Assembly (NCBI GenBank): GCA_012729335.1
Contig: JAAYDJ010000001.1
Span: 1-58,073, forward strand
Source of the DNA: Bacteroidales bacterium
GTDB taxonomy: Bacteria; Bacteroidota; Bacteroidia; Bacteroidales; Prolixibacteraceae
DNA length: 58,073 nucleotides
Direction of reading: 5' to 3'
Positions 43,532 through 52,608 of the stretch are shown one piece after another (positions within the stretch are counted from its first letter, which is position 1; the number at the start of each line of letters is the position of its first letter). The position numbers and the translations under genes are program-made. Under the pieces are notes generated by a model. That model was given only the letters and a program-made list of their open reading frames with translations, did not search any database and was not told where the DNA came from.

Positions 43532-44020
43532 TTATGACCGGAATGACCCGGATCTGGCTTTGAAGTATGCTTTCAGGTGATTGTACATTGATGTCAAGGT
43601 AAGCAGTTGTGCGGAAAGTGCATTCAAGCCCTGTGTGATATCTTCTACTGTAAAGGGATACTCATGCGTTACAATATTCCTGGTTTCCCTGAGTGCAAAC
43701 CATTCCCGGTGGTTGGAGAGTAAACCCAGTTTTTCCATTTTGTTAAGCAGGTCGATGAAGGCCATTGTGCGGATATCTTCACCCAGAAACTCGAGTATCT
43801 GCGGGAAAAGCCTCTTGCCCATAGTGTCCTGAAGTTTAGAATACCTGAAAATAAGCTGATCGAAGTAGGAAAGGTCATCAGGGGAGATATGAAGGTAGTT
43901 GTCGCGGGTCAAAGGGAAATGGTGCTTGATTTTTTCAAAGGCATACATCATCCGTTCCATATGGATGTCACACAGAATAAATGTGTCGTTCAAAGAATGA
44001 ATGATTTCATTTTCGGTCAT
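43532..44020 (-). CDS. hepT: HepT-like HEPN ribonuclease toxin
   Basis: A 162-residue helical protein with the RX4HXY signature RNIVTHEY in the stretch FALRETRNIVTHEYPF. In HEPN toxins the Arg and His form the RNase site, and in HepT the Tyr is the residue to which the MntA partner attaches AMP. It overlaps the MntA gene by 4 bp (ATGA, 44017-44020). It is slightly longer than typical HepT. The pair is visibly A+T-richer than flanking genes. Confidence 0.88.
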   Translation of the reverse strand: MTENEIIHSLNDTFILCDIHMERMMYAFEKIKHHFPLTRDNYLHISPDDLSYFDQLIFRYSKLQDTMGKRLFPQILEFLGEDIRTMAFIDLLNKMEKLGLLSNHREWFALRETRNIVTHEYPFTVEDITQGLNALSAQLLTLTSMYNHLKAYFKARSGSFRS

Positions 44021-44319
44021 AGCACCAGTGATTTTTCCATGATGGTTCTGTAAAAGGACTCTTGCTTTTTGAGTAAAGGGCGGTCCAGGACCACATCGAT
44101 TTTCTGGTCCCCGATCAGTTCTTTGAGTTTGACCAGGAATTCGATTTTTTTCTGAACTGTCATTCGTTGCGAATCGCCTCCGGAAATAAAAAGATCTATA
44201 TCACCGCCTTTGAACAGATCGTTGGTTCTTGACCCGAACAGCCTGACCTCAGTTGTAGTCCCGAAGACTTCAATTGCCACTTTTTTGATAGCCTCTATTT
44301 CCTTCTTTGTCAGTCGCAT
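44017..44319 (-). CDS. mntA: MntA-like minimal nucleotidyltransferase antitoxin
   Basis: A 100-residue protein from ATG 44319 (MRLTKKEIEAIKKVAIEVFG); the frame opens earlier at 44385 but the extra part is not family-like. It has the nucleotidyltransferase motif VRLFGSRTNDLFKGGDIDLF: GS, nine residues, then DxD. Members AMPylate the HEPN toxin on the Tyr of RX4HXY and so silence it. The gene comes first and overlaps hepT, the usual order. Confidence 0.88.
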   Translation of the reverse strand: MRLTKKEIEAIKKVAIEVFGTTTEVRLFGSRTNDLFKGGDIDLFISGGDSQRMTVQKKIEFLVKLKELIGDQKIDVVLDRPLLKKQESFYRTIMEKSLVL

Positions 44320-44524
44320 GATACAAAGATACCCAAAATAGTAAAACTGTCCGGAACTAATCCCGGAAACTGGAACAAAAAACAAAGGGCACAGCTATTG
44401 CTGCACCCTTTAATTATCCATTAATTCGGAACACCCCTTATTCTGGCCATTCGTGCGTTCAGGATTCATGACTGGTCATGGTGCGGGTTTTGAATGTGAT
44501 TTTTGACTTTCACGGGCCTTTCCT

Positions 44525-44652
44525 TCATTCAAGATTCAAAATTCCCTCATTCAAGACTCAAGATTCCCGACTCAAGATTCCAGATTCAGGATTCCCACAT
44601 TCGAGATTCCCTCATTCCAGATTCCAGACTCCCTCATTCCCGTTTCAGGATT
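44525..44652. repeat. Heptamer array, inverted orientation, at the pepD stop
   Basis: On the minus strand, the coding strand of pepD, this reads as units like GGAATCT, GGAATGA, TTGAGTC. The pepD stop context GGAATCCTGA (44654-44645) is itself a unit. The orientation is opposite to the array at 43.4 kb, each following its own gene, and the HepT-MntA module lies between. The rest of the spacer from 44386 to 44524 shows an imperfect hairpin (44383-44412) and nothing else. Confidence 0.88.
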
Positions 44653-46117
44653 CCTTTGCCGGTATGTTTTTCAGTGTTTCGAGCAGGAACTCCCAGAATT
44701 TGCCGACGGTGGCGACGTTCACCTTTTCGTCGGGCGAGTGGGGATGGCGGATGGTAGGCCCGAAGGAGATCATGTCCCAGTCGGGGTATTTTCCGCCGAG
44801 GATACCGCATTCGAGTCCGGCGTGGATGGCCTTGATTTCGGGGATTTTGCCGAATTTGGTGTGATAGACTTCCTGCATGGTTTTGAGGATGGGGGAGTCC
44901 ATGTTGGGTTTCCACCCGGGGTAGGCGCCGCTGAATTTCACCCTGGCGCCGGCCAGAGAGAAGAGGGCCCACATGCGGGTGCCGAGGATCTCCTTGGCTG
45001 AGTCGACCGAGCTGCGCATCAGGCAGGCGATGCGGATGACCTTTTTCTTTTCGTCCGACTTCACGATAGCCAGGTTGGTGGAGGTTTCCACGAGTCCGGG
45101 CATGGAGTCGCTCATACGGATCACCCCGTTGGGCACGGCCAGGATGGCCCGGGTGAGGCGGGACTGGGTATCCTTGTCGATCACCGTTTTGGGGCAGTCG
45201 ACGGGTTCCAGGGTTACCGTCAGGTCGGGTTCGGTGGCGGCGAGTTCTTTTTTCATGACGCCGGTGATCTCATCGACGAGGGTCACGAAGTCGGCGATTT
45301 TCTTGTTTTTGACGGTCACCAGTCCGAACGCTTCGCGGGGGATGGCATTGCGGAGGCTTCCGCCGTTGATGGTGGATAGGCGGACGCCCAGCTTGCATGC
45401 GGCCTCGTTGAGGATCCGGAAGAAGATCTTGTTGGCGTTACCGCGGCCCAGGGGGATGTCGATGCCCGAGTGGCCTCCCTTGAGGCCGGTAACGCTCAGG
45501 ATGACGCCGGCGCTGGCCTTGGGGGCTTTCTTCTCCTTATAGCCGAATTTGACGCCCACATCCTCACCGCCGGCGCATCCCACGTAGAGTTCGCCTTCAT
45601 CTTCCGAGTCGAGGTTGATGAGGATATCGCCCTGAAGCACGCCTGCTTCGAGGCCGTTGGCACCGTCCATGCCCGTTTCTTCGGTGGCCGTGAAGAGACC
45701 TTCGAGGGGCCCGTGCGGGATATCGGTGGATGCCAGGAGTGCCATGGTGGCGGCCACGCCGATGCCGTTATCGGCGCCCAGGGTGGTGCCGTTGGCGCGC
45801 ACCCATTCCCCGTCGACGATCGCCTCAATGGGATCCTTCTCAAAGTCGTGGGTTTTGTCGTTGTTTTTCTGGGGAACCATGTCAAGGTGCCCCTGAAGGA
45901 TCACCCCTTTGCGGTTTCCCATACCGGAAGTGGCCGGCTTGCGGATGATGATGTTGCCCGCGGCATCGCGGATCGTTTCCAGACCCAGCGACTTGCCGAA
46001 ATTCTCCACGTAGTCGCGGATTTTCTCCTCGTGGTTCGAGGGACGGGGAATCTGCGTCAGCTCGTGGAAGTAATTCCACACCTGCTGCGGTTCCAGTTCC
46101 ATTATTTTTTTACTCAT
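44645..46117 (-). CDS. pepD: Aminoacyl-histidine dipeptidase (M20 family)
   Basis: A 490-residue cytosolic M20 peptidase that splits dipeptides such as Xaa-His. Visible metal and catalytic motifs: LQGHLDMVP (His and Asp), LGADNGIGVA (bridging Asp), FTATEETGMDGA (Glu pair), LDSEDEGELYVGCAGG and, near the end, IHAGLECGIL (His/Glu). Length and order match PepD. Next upstream on the same strand, 171 bp away, is an MFSD1-like transporter. The last codons (KES) and stop lie in a heptamer repeat. Confidence 0.95.
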   Translation of the reverse strand: MSKKIMELEPQQVWNYFHELTQIPRPSNHEEKIRDYVENFGKSLGLETIRDAAGNIIIRKPATSGMGNRKGVILQGHLDMVPQKNNDKTHDFEKDPIEAIVDGEWVRANGTTLGADNGIGVAATMALLASTDIPHGPLEGLFTATEETGMDGANGLEAGVLQGDILINLDSEDEGELYVGCAGGEDVGVKFGYKEKKAPKASAGVILSVTGLKGGHSGIDIPLGRGNANKIFFRILNEAACKLGVRLSTINGGSLRNAIPREAFGLVTVKNKKIADFVTLVDEITGVMKKELAATEPDLTVTLEPVDCPKTVIDKDTQSRLTRAILAVPNGVIRMSDSMPGLVETSTNLAIVKSDEKKKVIRIACLMRSSVDSAKEILGTRMWALFSLAGARVKFSGAYPGWKPNMDSPILKTMQEVYHTKFGKIPEIKAIHAGLECGILGGKYPDWDMISFGPTIRHPHSPDEKVNVATVGKFWEFLLETLKNIPAKES

Positions 46118-46213
46118 AATTAATAAGTTAAACAGTAATTTCTATTCAAACACACGCTGCACCCCTATTGTTCACCAAAACCACGGTATGGGGCCGGAAA
46201 CCGATGATGGGCA

Positions 46214-46235
46214 GGTGGTGACGGTGGTCACTACC
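46214..46235. repeat. Inverted repeat in the pepD-transporter spacer
   Basis: GGTGGTGAC and GTCACTACC form a 9-bp stem (one G-U pair as RNA) around GGTG. No T run follows on either strand, so it is not a standard terminator; it may be an RNA element downstream of the transporter gene. Confidence 0.4.
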
Positions 46236-46288
46236 CTCAAACAGCATCTCCGGCTGCTGATGTGATAGAGGTGCCGATGCACGAGGTA

Positions 46289-47689
46289 TCAATTCTTCTT
46301 GTTGGGCAATTCGAGTCCGTATCCTTTTTTGCGGTCGACGGCTTTCAGGACGAAGCTGAGGATGATGGCGGCGACGCCGAAGCCAGCGAAGATGAGTTCG
46401 GGGACGGTGTAGTTGTATTTGGCGCCTTCGACGCCGGCGGCGATCTGTTCGGCCACGCCGGGGTTGGATTGGGTCACGGCCCAGCCGATCAGGATGGGTA
46501 CCAGGAGCAGCCCGATGTTCTGGATGTAGAAAATCAGTCCGTATGCCGAGCCGAGGTAGCGGTCTTCCACGATTTTGGGGATGGAGGGCCACATGGAGGC
46601 AGGCACCAGGGAGAAGGCGGTTCCGAGGATCACAATGGTGGCCAGGGCGATGGGCACTGTGAAGATTTCATTGGGGGTGAGGGCGAAGATAAGGTGCGAG
46701 ACCGTGAGCAGAATGGCTCCATAGAGCATCATGGAGGCCCCTTTTCCTTTGAAGTCGAGGAAAGCGCCCATGAAGGGGGTGAGGATCATGGCCCCGATGG
46801 GGAAATAGGAGAAGTAGGCGGCGGCCGTTTTGATGTCGAGGCTCAGTTTGGAGGCCAGCATGTCGGTGGCGAACTTCTGGAAGGGGAATATGGCGGCATA
46901 GAAGAGGACGCAGAGACCCGAGATGGCCAGAAAGCCGGGGTTGGTGATGATTTTCTTCAGGTCGGAAATGCGGAATGCCTCTTCGGGTTCTTCTCCGACG
47001 TTATTGGCGCCGATCTGTTTGTCGAGCCTGGCATCCATAAAGGTGAAGATCAGGAAGGTCAGGAATCCGATGCAGAGGAAGAGGAGGCCCCAGAAGACCG
47101 AGTTGGAGGGGCCGCCGTTTTCGGCGAAGATGGGGGTCAGGCGGAAGACGGCGAAGACGCCGAGGCGGGCGATGGCCATCTCGAGGCCCATGGCCAGGGC
47201 CAGTTCCTTGCCCTTGAACCATTTGACGATGGTTTTGGAGACGGTGATCCCGGCCATTTCGATTCCCACGCCGAAGATGGCGAAGCCCACGAAGGCCAGT
47301 TTGGCCGATGCCGGCACCCAGGTGATGAAGGAGTTAAGGAATCCTGCGAAGGCCGTGTCGGCGAAGCCGGGGGTCAGCGCGTAATATTTCAGGGCAGCAC
47401 CCACGACCATGGTGGTGGCCGAGGTGATCAGGGTAAAGCGGATGCCCATTTTGTCGAGGATGATCCCCGAGAGGATGAGGAATCCGGCGAAGACGTTGAG
47501 GAAGAATTCCGAGCCGCCCAGCATGCCGAACACTTCGGGGCTCCATTTGTAGTCGGTTTCGAGCATGGTCTGCAGGGGTGCCACCACGTCGATAAAGAAG
47601 TAACCAAAGAACATCGTGGAGGCAATCAGCAACAGGGCTGTCCACCGCGCTCCCGCTGAGTCTTTCAGCGTTTTTCTGATTTCGTTCAT
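46289..47689 (-). CDS. MFS transporter, MFSD1-like (possible dipeptide carrier)
   Basis: A 466-residue protein with twelve predicted helices. It shows ILDKMGIRFTLI (the loop 2-3 motif), KWFKGKELALAMGLEMA, and a second half with LVPASMWPSIPKIVEDRYLG followed by SAYGLIFYIQNIGL, which strongly recalls the WP..P and GTAYG..QN.G pattern of MFSD1-type carriers. MFSD1 of animals was recently described as a lysosomal dipeptide transporter, which fits the position beside pepD. It is not a T9SS or nitrate-type MFS. Start is ATG 47689. The substrate assignment is inference. Confidence 0.8.
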   Translation of the reverse strand: MNEIRKTLKDSAGARWTALLLIASTMFFGYFFIDVVAPLQTMLETDYKWSPEVFGMLGGSEFFLNVFAGFLILSGIILDKMGIRFTLITSATTMVVGAALKYYALTPGFADTAFAGFLNSFITWVPASAKLAFVGFAIFGVGIEMAGITVSKTIVKWFKGKELALAMGLEMAIARLGVFAVFRLTPIFAENGGPSNSVFWGLLFLCIGFLTFLIFTFMDARLDKQIGANNVGEEPEEAFRISDLKKIITNPGFLAISGLCVLFYAAIFPFQKFATDMLASKLSLDIKTAAAYFSYFPIGAMILTPFMGAFLDFKGKGASMMLYGAILLTVSHLIFALTPNEIFTVPIALATIVILGTAFSLVPASMWPSIPKIVEDRYLGSAYGLIFYIQNIGLLLVPILIGWAVTQSNPGVAEQIAAGVEGAKYNYTVPELIFAGFGVAAIILSFVLKAVDRKKGYGLELPNKKN

Positions 47690-47931
47690 ATAAGTCGGGT
47701 CGTTTAAATTTTAGCCGTTAAAGGTAACCAAATATTTTTATCCTCCGGAAATGCCGGGGGCTTTTCTCGGGAAATCAGAGGGGCTCCAGGAATACCCGGG
47801 ATAACCTGATGAGTCCCGGATATCCATGGTACAGATCGGGAACAAACGGGTATATCCGGTGTAAGTCGTGTATAAACGGGATTAAACGGGACCGTTCAGT
47901 TCAGGGCGGCCCCAAAAGAAATTCCCCGGGA

Positions 47932-49059
47932 CTACTGGTTTTTGGTGACCGATTTGATGGCTCCCGTTTCTGGCCAGAACTGGATGGCGAAGTTTCCGTT
48001 GAGGAGTTCTGCCGGCAGGGGGAGCACGCTGCCCATCTGGGCGATGGGAAGGCGCGTGGTGGCCAGCAGGGTGAGTTCGCGGGAGATCCGTATGTCGGCG
48101 ATGGCGGGCTGGCGGAAAAAGAGACCTGATCCGGAGGCTGTGGCGGAGGCAGAAGCAGAAGCCGGGGCCATGGGGGCTCCCGGGTTGGTGGCACTGCCCG
48201 GGGAAGCGGCGGCGGAGGTGTTATCTGCGGCCGGAAGGAACGCAGGTTCCACATCGATCATGACCGGTTTCCCCGAGAAGTCGCTTTTGGGGAGGAATCC
48301 CAGGGCTTCGTCGAAGCGGAAGATGACTTCTCCTTTGGTTCCTTTGGCGGCGGGGATGAAATCATAGCTGAAGGTATATTTCTGGTGGCTGGCTTTTCCG
48401 GTGAAGAGTTCGAGGTTGCTCTTTTCGATCTTCCGGAGTTCTTCGAGGCTTTCCTCGTAGGCTTCGCCGTCGGGGTGGAATTCGTCGAGCATGCCGGTGA
48501 CGATGTCGAGCCGGGCGCTGCGGGCTTTAAGGATGGCGGCGGCGGCTGCTGCTGCGCGTTGTTCCAGGGGGGAGCGGCCGGTCAGATCGGTGTTGTTGGT
48601 CAGGCGGGTGAAGGCGGGGGCTGTGGCGGGTACCGGGAGGGTGTAGGCGTTGACGGCGGGCTGTGGACCCTCAGCGGGGGGCATCACCGCGTTGATGCCG
48701 GCCAGGCACCCGGTGGGGGAGAGCTGCAGCAGGGAGGCATTCATGTTCCCTGTTTTGTAGCGGTGCTCCGGGTCGGGTTCCGCGAAGGTGACCACCTCCA
48801 CGGCGTCGATATTCCAGGAGATGCGCGACTGGTTTTTTACGTTCTGGATGCCCAGGAGGGACTCGGCGTAGAGGGCATACGGACCGGCCACGAAATTGGT
48901 GCGGGTGGCTGTAACCACGACCCTGATGCCCGTGCGGGGCAGGTGGTAGGTGAGGCCGTCGACCGTCAGTACCGGTGTTTCTTCAATCGTCTTTTTGGAT
49001 CTCTGTCCCACTGCCGGGAAGGCCAGCAACAGCGCCAGCGCATAAACCAATAATTTCAT
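47932..49059 (-). CDS. DUF4831-family exported protein
   Basis: A 375-residue protein from ATG 49059 (MKLLVYALALLLAFPAVGQ); the frame opens at 49098 but the signal peptide fixes the start. It shows the family pattern TYHLPRTGIRVVVTATRT, SWNIDAVEVVTFAEPDPEHR and ARSARLDIVTGMLDEFHPDG. The family is Bacteroidota-specific and of unknown role. An Ala/Ser/Pro-rich stretch (48120-48225) interrupts the C-terminal half. The upstream bifunctional repair gene ends 31 bp away on the same strand. The spacer downstream carries degenerate TCCCGTTTA-like repeats. Confidence 0.8.
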   Translation of the reverse strand: MKLLVYALALLLAFPAVGQRSKKTIEETPVLTVDGLTYHLPRTGIRVVVTATRTNFVAGPYALYAESLLGIQNVKNQSRISWNIDAVEVVTFAEPDPEHRYKTGNMNASLLQLSPTGCLAGINAVMPPAEGPQPAVNAYTLPVPATAPAFTRLTNNTDLTGRSPLEQRAAAAAAAILKARSARLDIVTGMLDEFHPDGEAYEESLEELRKIEKSNLELFTGKASHQKYTFSYDFIPAAKGTKGEVIFRFDEALGFLPKSDFSGKPVMIDVEPAFLPAADNTSAAASPGSATNPGAPMAPASASASATASGSGLFFRQPAIADIRISRELTLLATTRLPIAQMGSVLPLPAELLNGNFAIQFWPETGAIKSVTKNQ

Positions 49060-49090
49060 CATCTCTGTTTTAAGCAACAAAACGTCAAAA

Positions 49091-50884
49091 TTAATCAATT
49101 TCTTGTTGCGTGCGGCCGTAAAATTTGCGGAAGGCGCGGCCGAGGTTGCGGTGGATATCGCCGGCGATCAGGGCGGGTTCGGTGAAGCGTTCTGCGGAGA
49201 GGTCGGCGGCGAGGCCATGGAGGTAGACGCCGGCGATGGCTGCGGAAGCGGGAGGAAGGCCCTGGGCCAGCAGTCCGGTGATGATGCCGGTGAGGACGTC
49301 GCCGCTGCCGCCGGTGGCCATGCCCGGGTTGCCGGTGGGGTTGAAGCAGACCTCTCCGGAAGGGAGGGTGATCGTGGTGAAGGCTCCCTTCAGGACGATG
49401 ATGATCTGGTGGTGCCGGGAGAGTTCCCGCTGTAATTGGAGCCGCTGCCAGCTCCCGGAGAACGCTTCCGGGTGGTGACTGCCGGAGAACGCTTCCGGGA
49501 GGTGACCGCCGGAGAACGCTTCGGGGAGGTGACCGCCGGGGGCCGCGCCCCCGGGAGGGAGCGTAATAGGATCTTCTCCGACGGTGGGTTGTTTCCCGTG
49601 GTTTTGACCGTCACTGGTGGCTGCTACATCGGGAAGGCCGGCAAAGGGAGCCTGTCCGGAGGGGAGTGGTCCGGTTGTCGGGCTACCCGCGGGAGGAGTG
49701 TGGCCTGCGGGAGGGGTGATTCCGGCGATCAGCCGGCTGAATTCCCCGGGGTGCGGGGTCAGGATGGTTCCGGAGGGAATAAGGGAGAGCCCTTCGGGCA
49801 TGGAGGCGATGAGGTTCAGGGCGTCGGCGTCGAGGAGCAGGGGGGTGCGTGCCGTTTGAAGGAGTTCGCGCAGGGCGGTGCCTGACAGGGGGTCGGTGCC
49901 CAGTCCGGGCCCCACGCCGATGGCTGCATATTTGCCGGTGGGCGGGAGTTGTGTAAAGTGTTCTTCGTGGGGGTCGACGGAGCACATGGCTTCCGGGGCG
50001 GCAGCCTGGAGGATGGGGAGACCGCACCGCGGGGTGTGGATGGTCACCAGTCCGGCCCCGCTGCGGAGGCATCCCTGGGCGGCGAGGAGGGCAGCGCCGG
50101 TTTTGCCGTAGCTTCCGGCGATGAGGAGGGCGTGTCCGAAGGCGCCTTTGTGGGCGAAGCGTTTCCGGAGGGGGAAGAGACCCCTGAGCTCCTCCGGGGT
50201 GGTCATCCGGAAGGGGCTTTCCGTGCGGGCCAGGGCATGCGGGTGGAGGCCGATGTCAACGATTTCCACGCGGCCCGCGAAGGCCTCATTTTCGGGAAAG
50301 AGGAGGCTGATTTTCGGGAATTGGAGGGTGAAGGTAGCCCTGGCGCGGATGATGTGGTCAGGGTTGGTCTGGCTGTTGTCTTCGCCCAGGAGGCCTGACG
50401 GCATGTCGATGGCGTAGATGCGTGTGCCGCTGGCGTTGAGGTGGCGGACCAGTGCTGCGGGGAGGGCTTCGAGGGGGCGGGTGAGGCCGGCCCCGAAGAG
50501 GCCGTCGATGACTGCGGCCTGGCGGGGAATCTCCGGGAAATCCTTTTCCGCGGCGATCGTGCGGAAGCGGGCTTTCCCCTGGTCGAGGAGGCGCTGGAGG
50601 TTGGTTTCACAGGAGGGGGAGAGGGAGCGCCCTGTGTCGAGGAGGTATGCCGTGACGGGGTAGCCTTCGCCCGCGTAGAGACGGGCCATGGCCAGGGCAT
50701 CACCCCCGTTGTTGCCCGGACCGGCGAAGAAGACCAGCGGGTGACGGTAGCGGATGTATGCTCCCAGGTGGTTGGTCATCTTCAGGGCTGCCCGCTCCAT
50801 CAGGTCGATGTCGGTAACCGGCTCATGCTCTATGGTATAGCGGTCAATGGCCGCAATCTGGTTTGTCGTGAAAAGCTTCATCAT
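49091..50884 (-). CDS. nnrD: Bifunctional NAD(P)HX epimerase / ADP-dependent dehydratase
   Basis: A 597-residue enzyme that repairs hydrated NADH and NADPH. The N-terminal YjeF_N epimerase part (about 1-215) has LMERAALKM, FAGPGNNGGDALAMARLY and DMPSGLLGE. The C-terminal ribokinase-like dehydratase has HALLIAGSYGKTGAALLAA, GVGPGLG, LLLDADALNLIA, TPHPGEFSRL, then FNPTGNPGMATGGSGDVLTG. An insert of about 100 codons (49445-49745), including three 27-bp in-frame repeats, lies between TPHPGEFSRL and the strand IIIVLKGAFTTI, in a region where normal enzymes have a short helix. All key motifs are kept. The second codon is also ATG. Confidence 0.93.
   Translation of the reverse strand: MMKLFTTNQIAAIDRYTIEHEPVTDIDLMERAALKMTNHLGAYIRYRHPLVFFAGPGNNGGDALAMARLYAGEGYPVTAYLLDTGRSLSPSCETNLQRLLDQGKARFRTIAAEKDFPEIPRQAAVIDGLFGAGLTRPLEALPAALVRHLNASGTRIYAIDMPSGLLGEDNSQTNPDHIIRARATFTLQFPKISLLFPENEAFAGRVEIVDIGLHPHALARTESPFRMTTPEELRGLFPLRKRFAHKGAFGHALLIAGSYGKTGAALLAAQGCLRSGAGLVTIHTPRCGLPILQAAAPEAMCSVDPHEEHFTQLPPTGKYAAIGVGPGLGTDPLSGTALRELLQTARTPLLLDADALNLIASMPEGLSLIPSGTILTPHPGEFSRLIAGITPPAGHTPPAGSPTTGPLPSGQAPFAGLPDVAATSDGQNHGKQPTVGEDPITLPPGGAAPGGHLPEAFSGGHLPEAFSGSHHPEAFSGSWQRLQLQRELSRHHQIIIVLKGAFTTITLPSGEVCFNPTGNPGMATGGSGDVLTGIITGLLAQGLPPASAAIAGVYLHGLAADLSAERFTEPALIAGDIHRNLGRAFRKFYGRTQQEID
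49455..49535. repeat. 27-bp in-frame minisatellite inside the NAD(P)HX repair gene
   Basis: Three units begin CCGGAGAACGCTTC at 49455, 49482 and 49509. On the coding strand they give PEAFSGSHH / PEAFSGGHL type nonapeptides. The length is a multiple of three, so copy-number change would preserve the frame. Confidence 0.9.
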
Positions 50885-51111
50885 ACCGCTAAGTTAATGA
50901 GATTTTTTGATCTGCTGACATCGGGTTTTGGTTCCATCGTCGGGGATAGATGCTGAATATCAGAAATAAAACGGATCTCCACCGCAAATCTTCAGGGACG
51001 CAGGGAGGAAGTAAAAGGTGTGATAAATGGTATTCGTGCTGTTTTTTGTGGTCTGAGGGTCATAATATCGGGTTTTTGGGATATTTTTAAGGGACCGTAA
51101 AACCTGACCTC

Positions 51112-52608
51112 ATGGAAAAGTATATCCTCTCTTTAGATTCAGGCACGACCAGCAACCGGGCTATTTTATTTGACCACCGCGGAGAGATCGTGAGTGTGGC
51201 CAACCAGGAGTTTGAGCAGATCTATCCCCGTCCGGGTTGGGTGGAGCATGATCCGCGGGCGATCTGGCGGACGCAGCTGAGTGTGGCCCAGCGGGTGGTC
51301 AGGCAGAAGGGGATCGCCGCCGAGCGGGTGGCGGCGATCGGGATCACCAACCAGCGGGAGACGACGGTGCTCTGGAACCGTGACACCGGGGAGCCGGTAT
51401 GCAATGCCATCGTGTGGCAGGATCGCCGTACCTCCGGAATCTGTGACAAGCTCGTGAAAAAGGGGCATGCACCGCTGATCGCGGCAAAGACAGGTCTCGT
51501 GGTGGACGCTTACTTTTCGGCGACCAAGATCAAGTGGATCCTCGATCATGTCGCGGGCACCCGGAAGCTGGCCGAAGAGGGGAAGCTGGCCTTTGGCACC
51601 GTCGACACCTGGCTGATCTGGAATTTCACGAAGGGGGCCCTGCACATCACCGACGTCTCGAATGCGAGCCGCACCATGCTCTTCAATATCCACACCCTGG
51701 AGTGGGATGTGGAGCTTCTCGGCCTGCTGGGGATTCCGGCGTCGTTGCTTCCGGAAGTGCGGGCGAGCAGTGAGGTTTACGGCACCACGGCCAAAGAGTT
51801 CTTCGGCAGGGAGATTCCCCTGGCGGGGATCGCCGGTGACCAGCAGTCGGCCCTTTTCGGGCAGATGTGCCTGAAGGAGGGAATGGTCAAGAACACATAC
51901 GGCACCGGCTGTTTCGTGATGATGAACACGGGGGGCAAGCCCATTGCTTCGAAACACAACCTGTTGAGCACCATCGCCTGGAAGATAGGGGAGGAGGTGA
52001 CCTATGCCATCGAGGGAAGCATTTTCATGGGCGGGGCGACCATCCAGTGGCTGCGTGACCAGCTGGGGCTGATCCGCAAGGCGCCCGACATCGAGGAGCT
52101 GGCCGCCCAGGTCGAAGACAACGGGGGTGTTTACCTGGTGCCGGGATTTGTGGGACTGGGGGCGCCCCATTGGGATCCTTATGCCACGGGGATGCTCATC
52201 GGCCTCACGCGCGGGGTGGGTAAAAGCCACATTGCCCGGGCGGCCCTGGAGAGCATCGCTTACAGCTCCATGGAAGTGATCGGCACCATGGCCGAAGATG
52301 CAGGCATCGCGGTGGCTGAACTCCGTGTCGACGGAGGCGCCTCGGTAAACAACCTGCTCATGCAGATCCAGGCCGACACCATCTTCCGGACGGTGGTCAG
52401 ACCCCGCATCACGGAAACCACGGCCCTGGGGGCGGCTTACCTGGCCGGACTGGCCACAGGATACTGGGAGAGCACCGAAGAACTGGAACGGCAGTGGCAG
52501 GTCGAAAGGGCTTTCTACCCGGTGGTCGACCATGCCGAGATGGAAAAACAGATCGCCCTGTGGAAGAGGGCGGTGGAAAGGGCTATGAAATGGAATGCGG
52601 AGTCTTGA
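51112..52608 (+). CDS. glpK: Glycerol kinase
   Basis: A 498-residue FGGY kinase that phosphorylates glycerol to glycerol-3-phosphate. Motifs: [67 protein letters not shown] and [19 protein letters not shown]. Length is as in E. coli GlpK. First gene of glpK-glpD-glpF on the plus strand, with a 156-bp repeat-filled gap before glpD. The last two residues (ES) and stop are GAGTCTTGA, a heptamer-family unit. The 227-bp spacer upstream should hold the promoter, but no clear -7 box was found. Confidence 0.97.
   Translation: MEKYILSLDSGTTSNRAILFDHRGEIVSVANQEFEQIYPRPGWVEHDPRAIWRTQLSVAQRVVRQKGIAAERVAAIGITNQRETTVLWNRDTGEPVCNAIVWQDRRTSGICDKLVKKGHAPLIAAKTGLVVDAYFSATKIKWILDHVAGTRKLAEEGKLAFGTVDTWLIWNFTKGALHITDVSNASRTMLFNIHTLEWDVELLGLLGIPASLLPEVRASSEVYGTTAKEFFGREIPLAGIAGDQQSALFGQMCLKEGMVKNTYGTGCFVMMNTGGKPIASKHNLLSTIAWKIGEEVTYAIEGSIFMGGATIQWLRDQLGLIRKAPDIEELAAQVEDNGGVYLVPGFVGLGAPHWDPYATGMLIGLTRGVGKSHIARAALESIAYSSMEVIGTMAEDAGIAVAELRVDGGASVNNLLMQIQADTIFRTVVRPRITETTALGAAYLAGLATGYWESTEELERQWQVERAFYPVVDHAEMEKQIALWKRAVERAMKWNAES

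Noticed and set aside
44383-44412. Imperfect hairpin (AAAGGG...CCCTTT) as a terminator
   Set aside because: Two internal mismatches, no T run in the direction of any gene, and no transcript known to end there.
46262-47659. A 465-codon plus-strand frame rich in Glu, Asp and Gly
   Set aside because: Exact antisense of the MFS transporter; its acidic composition follows from hydrophobic codons read in reverse.
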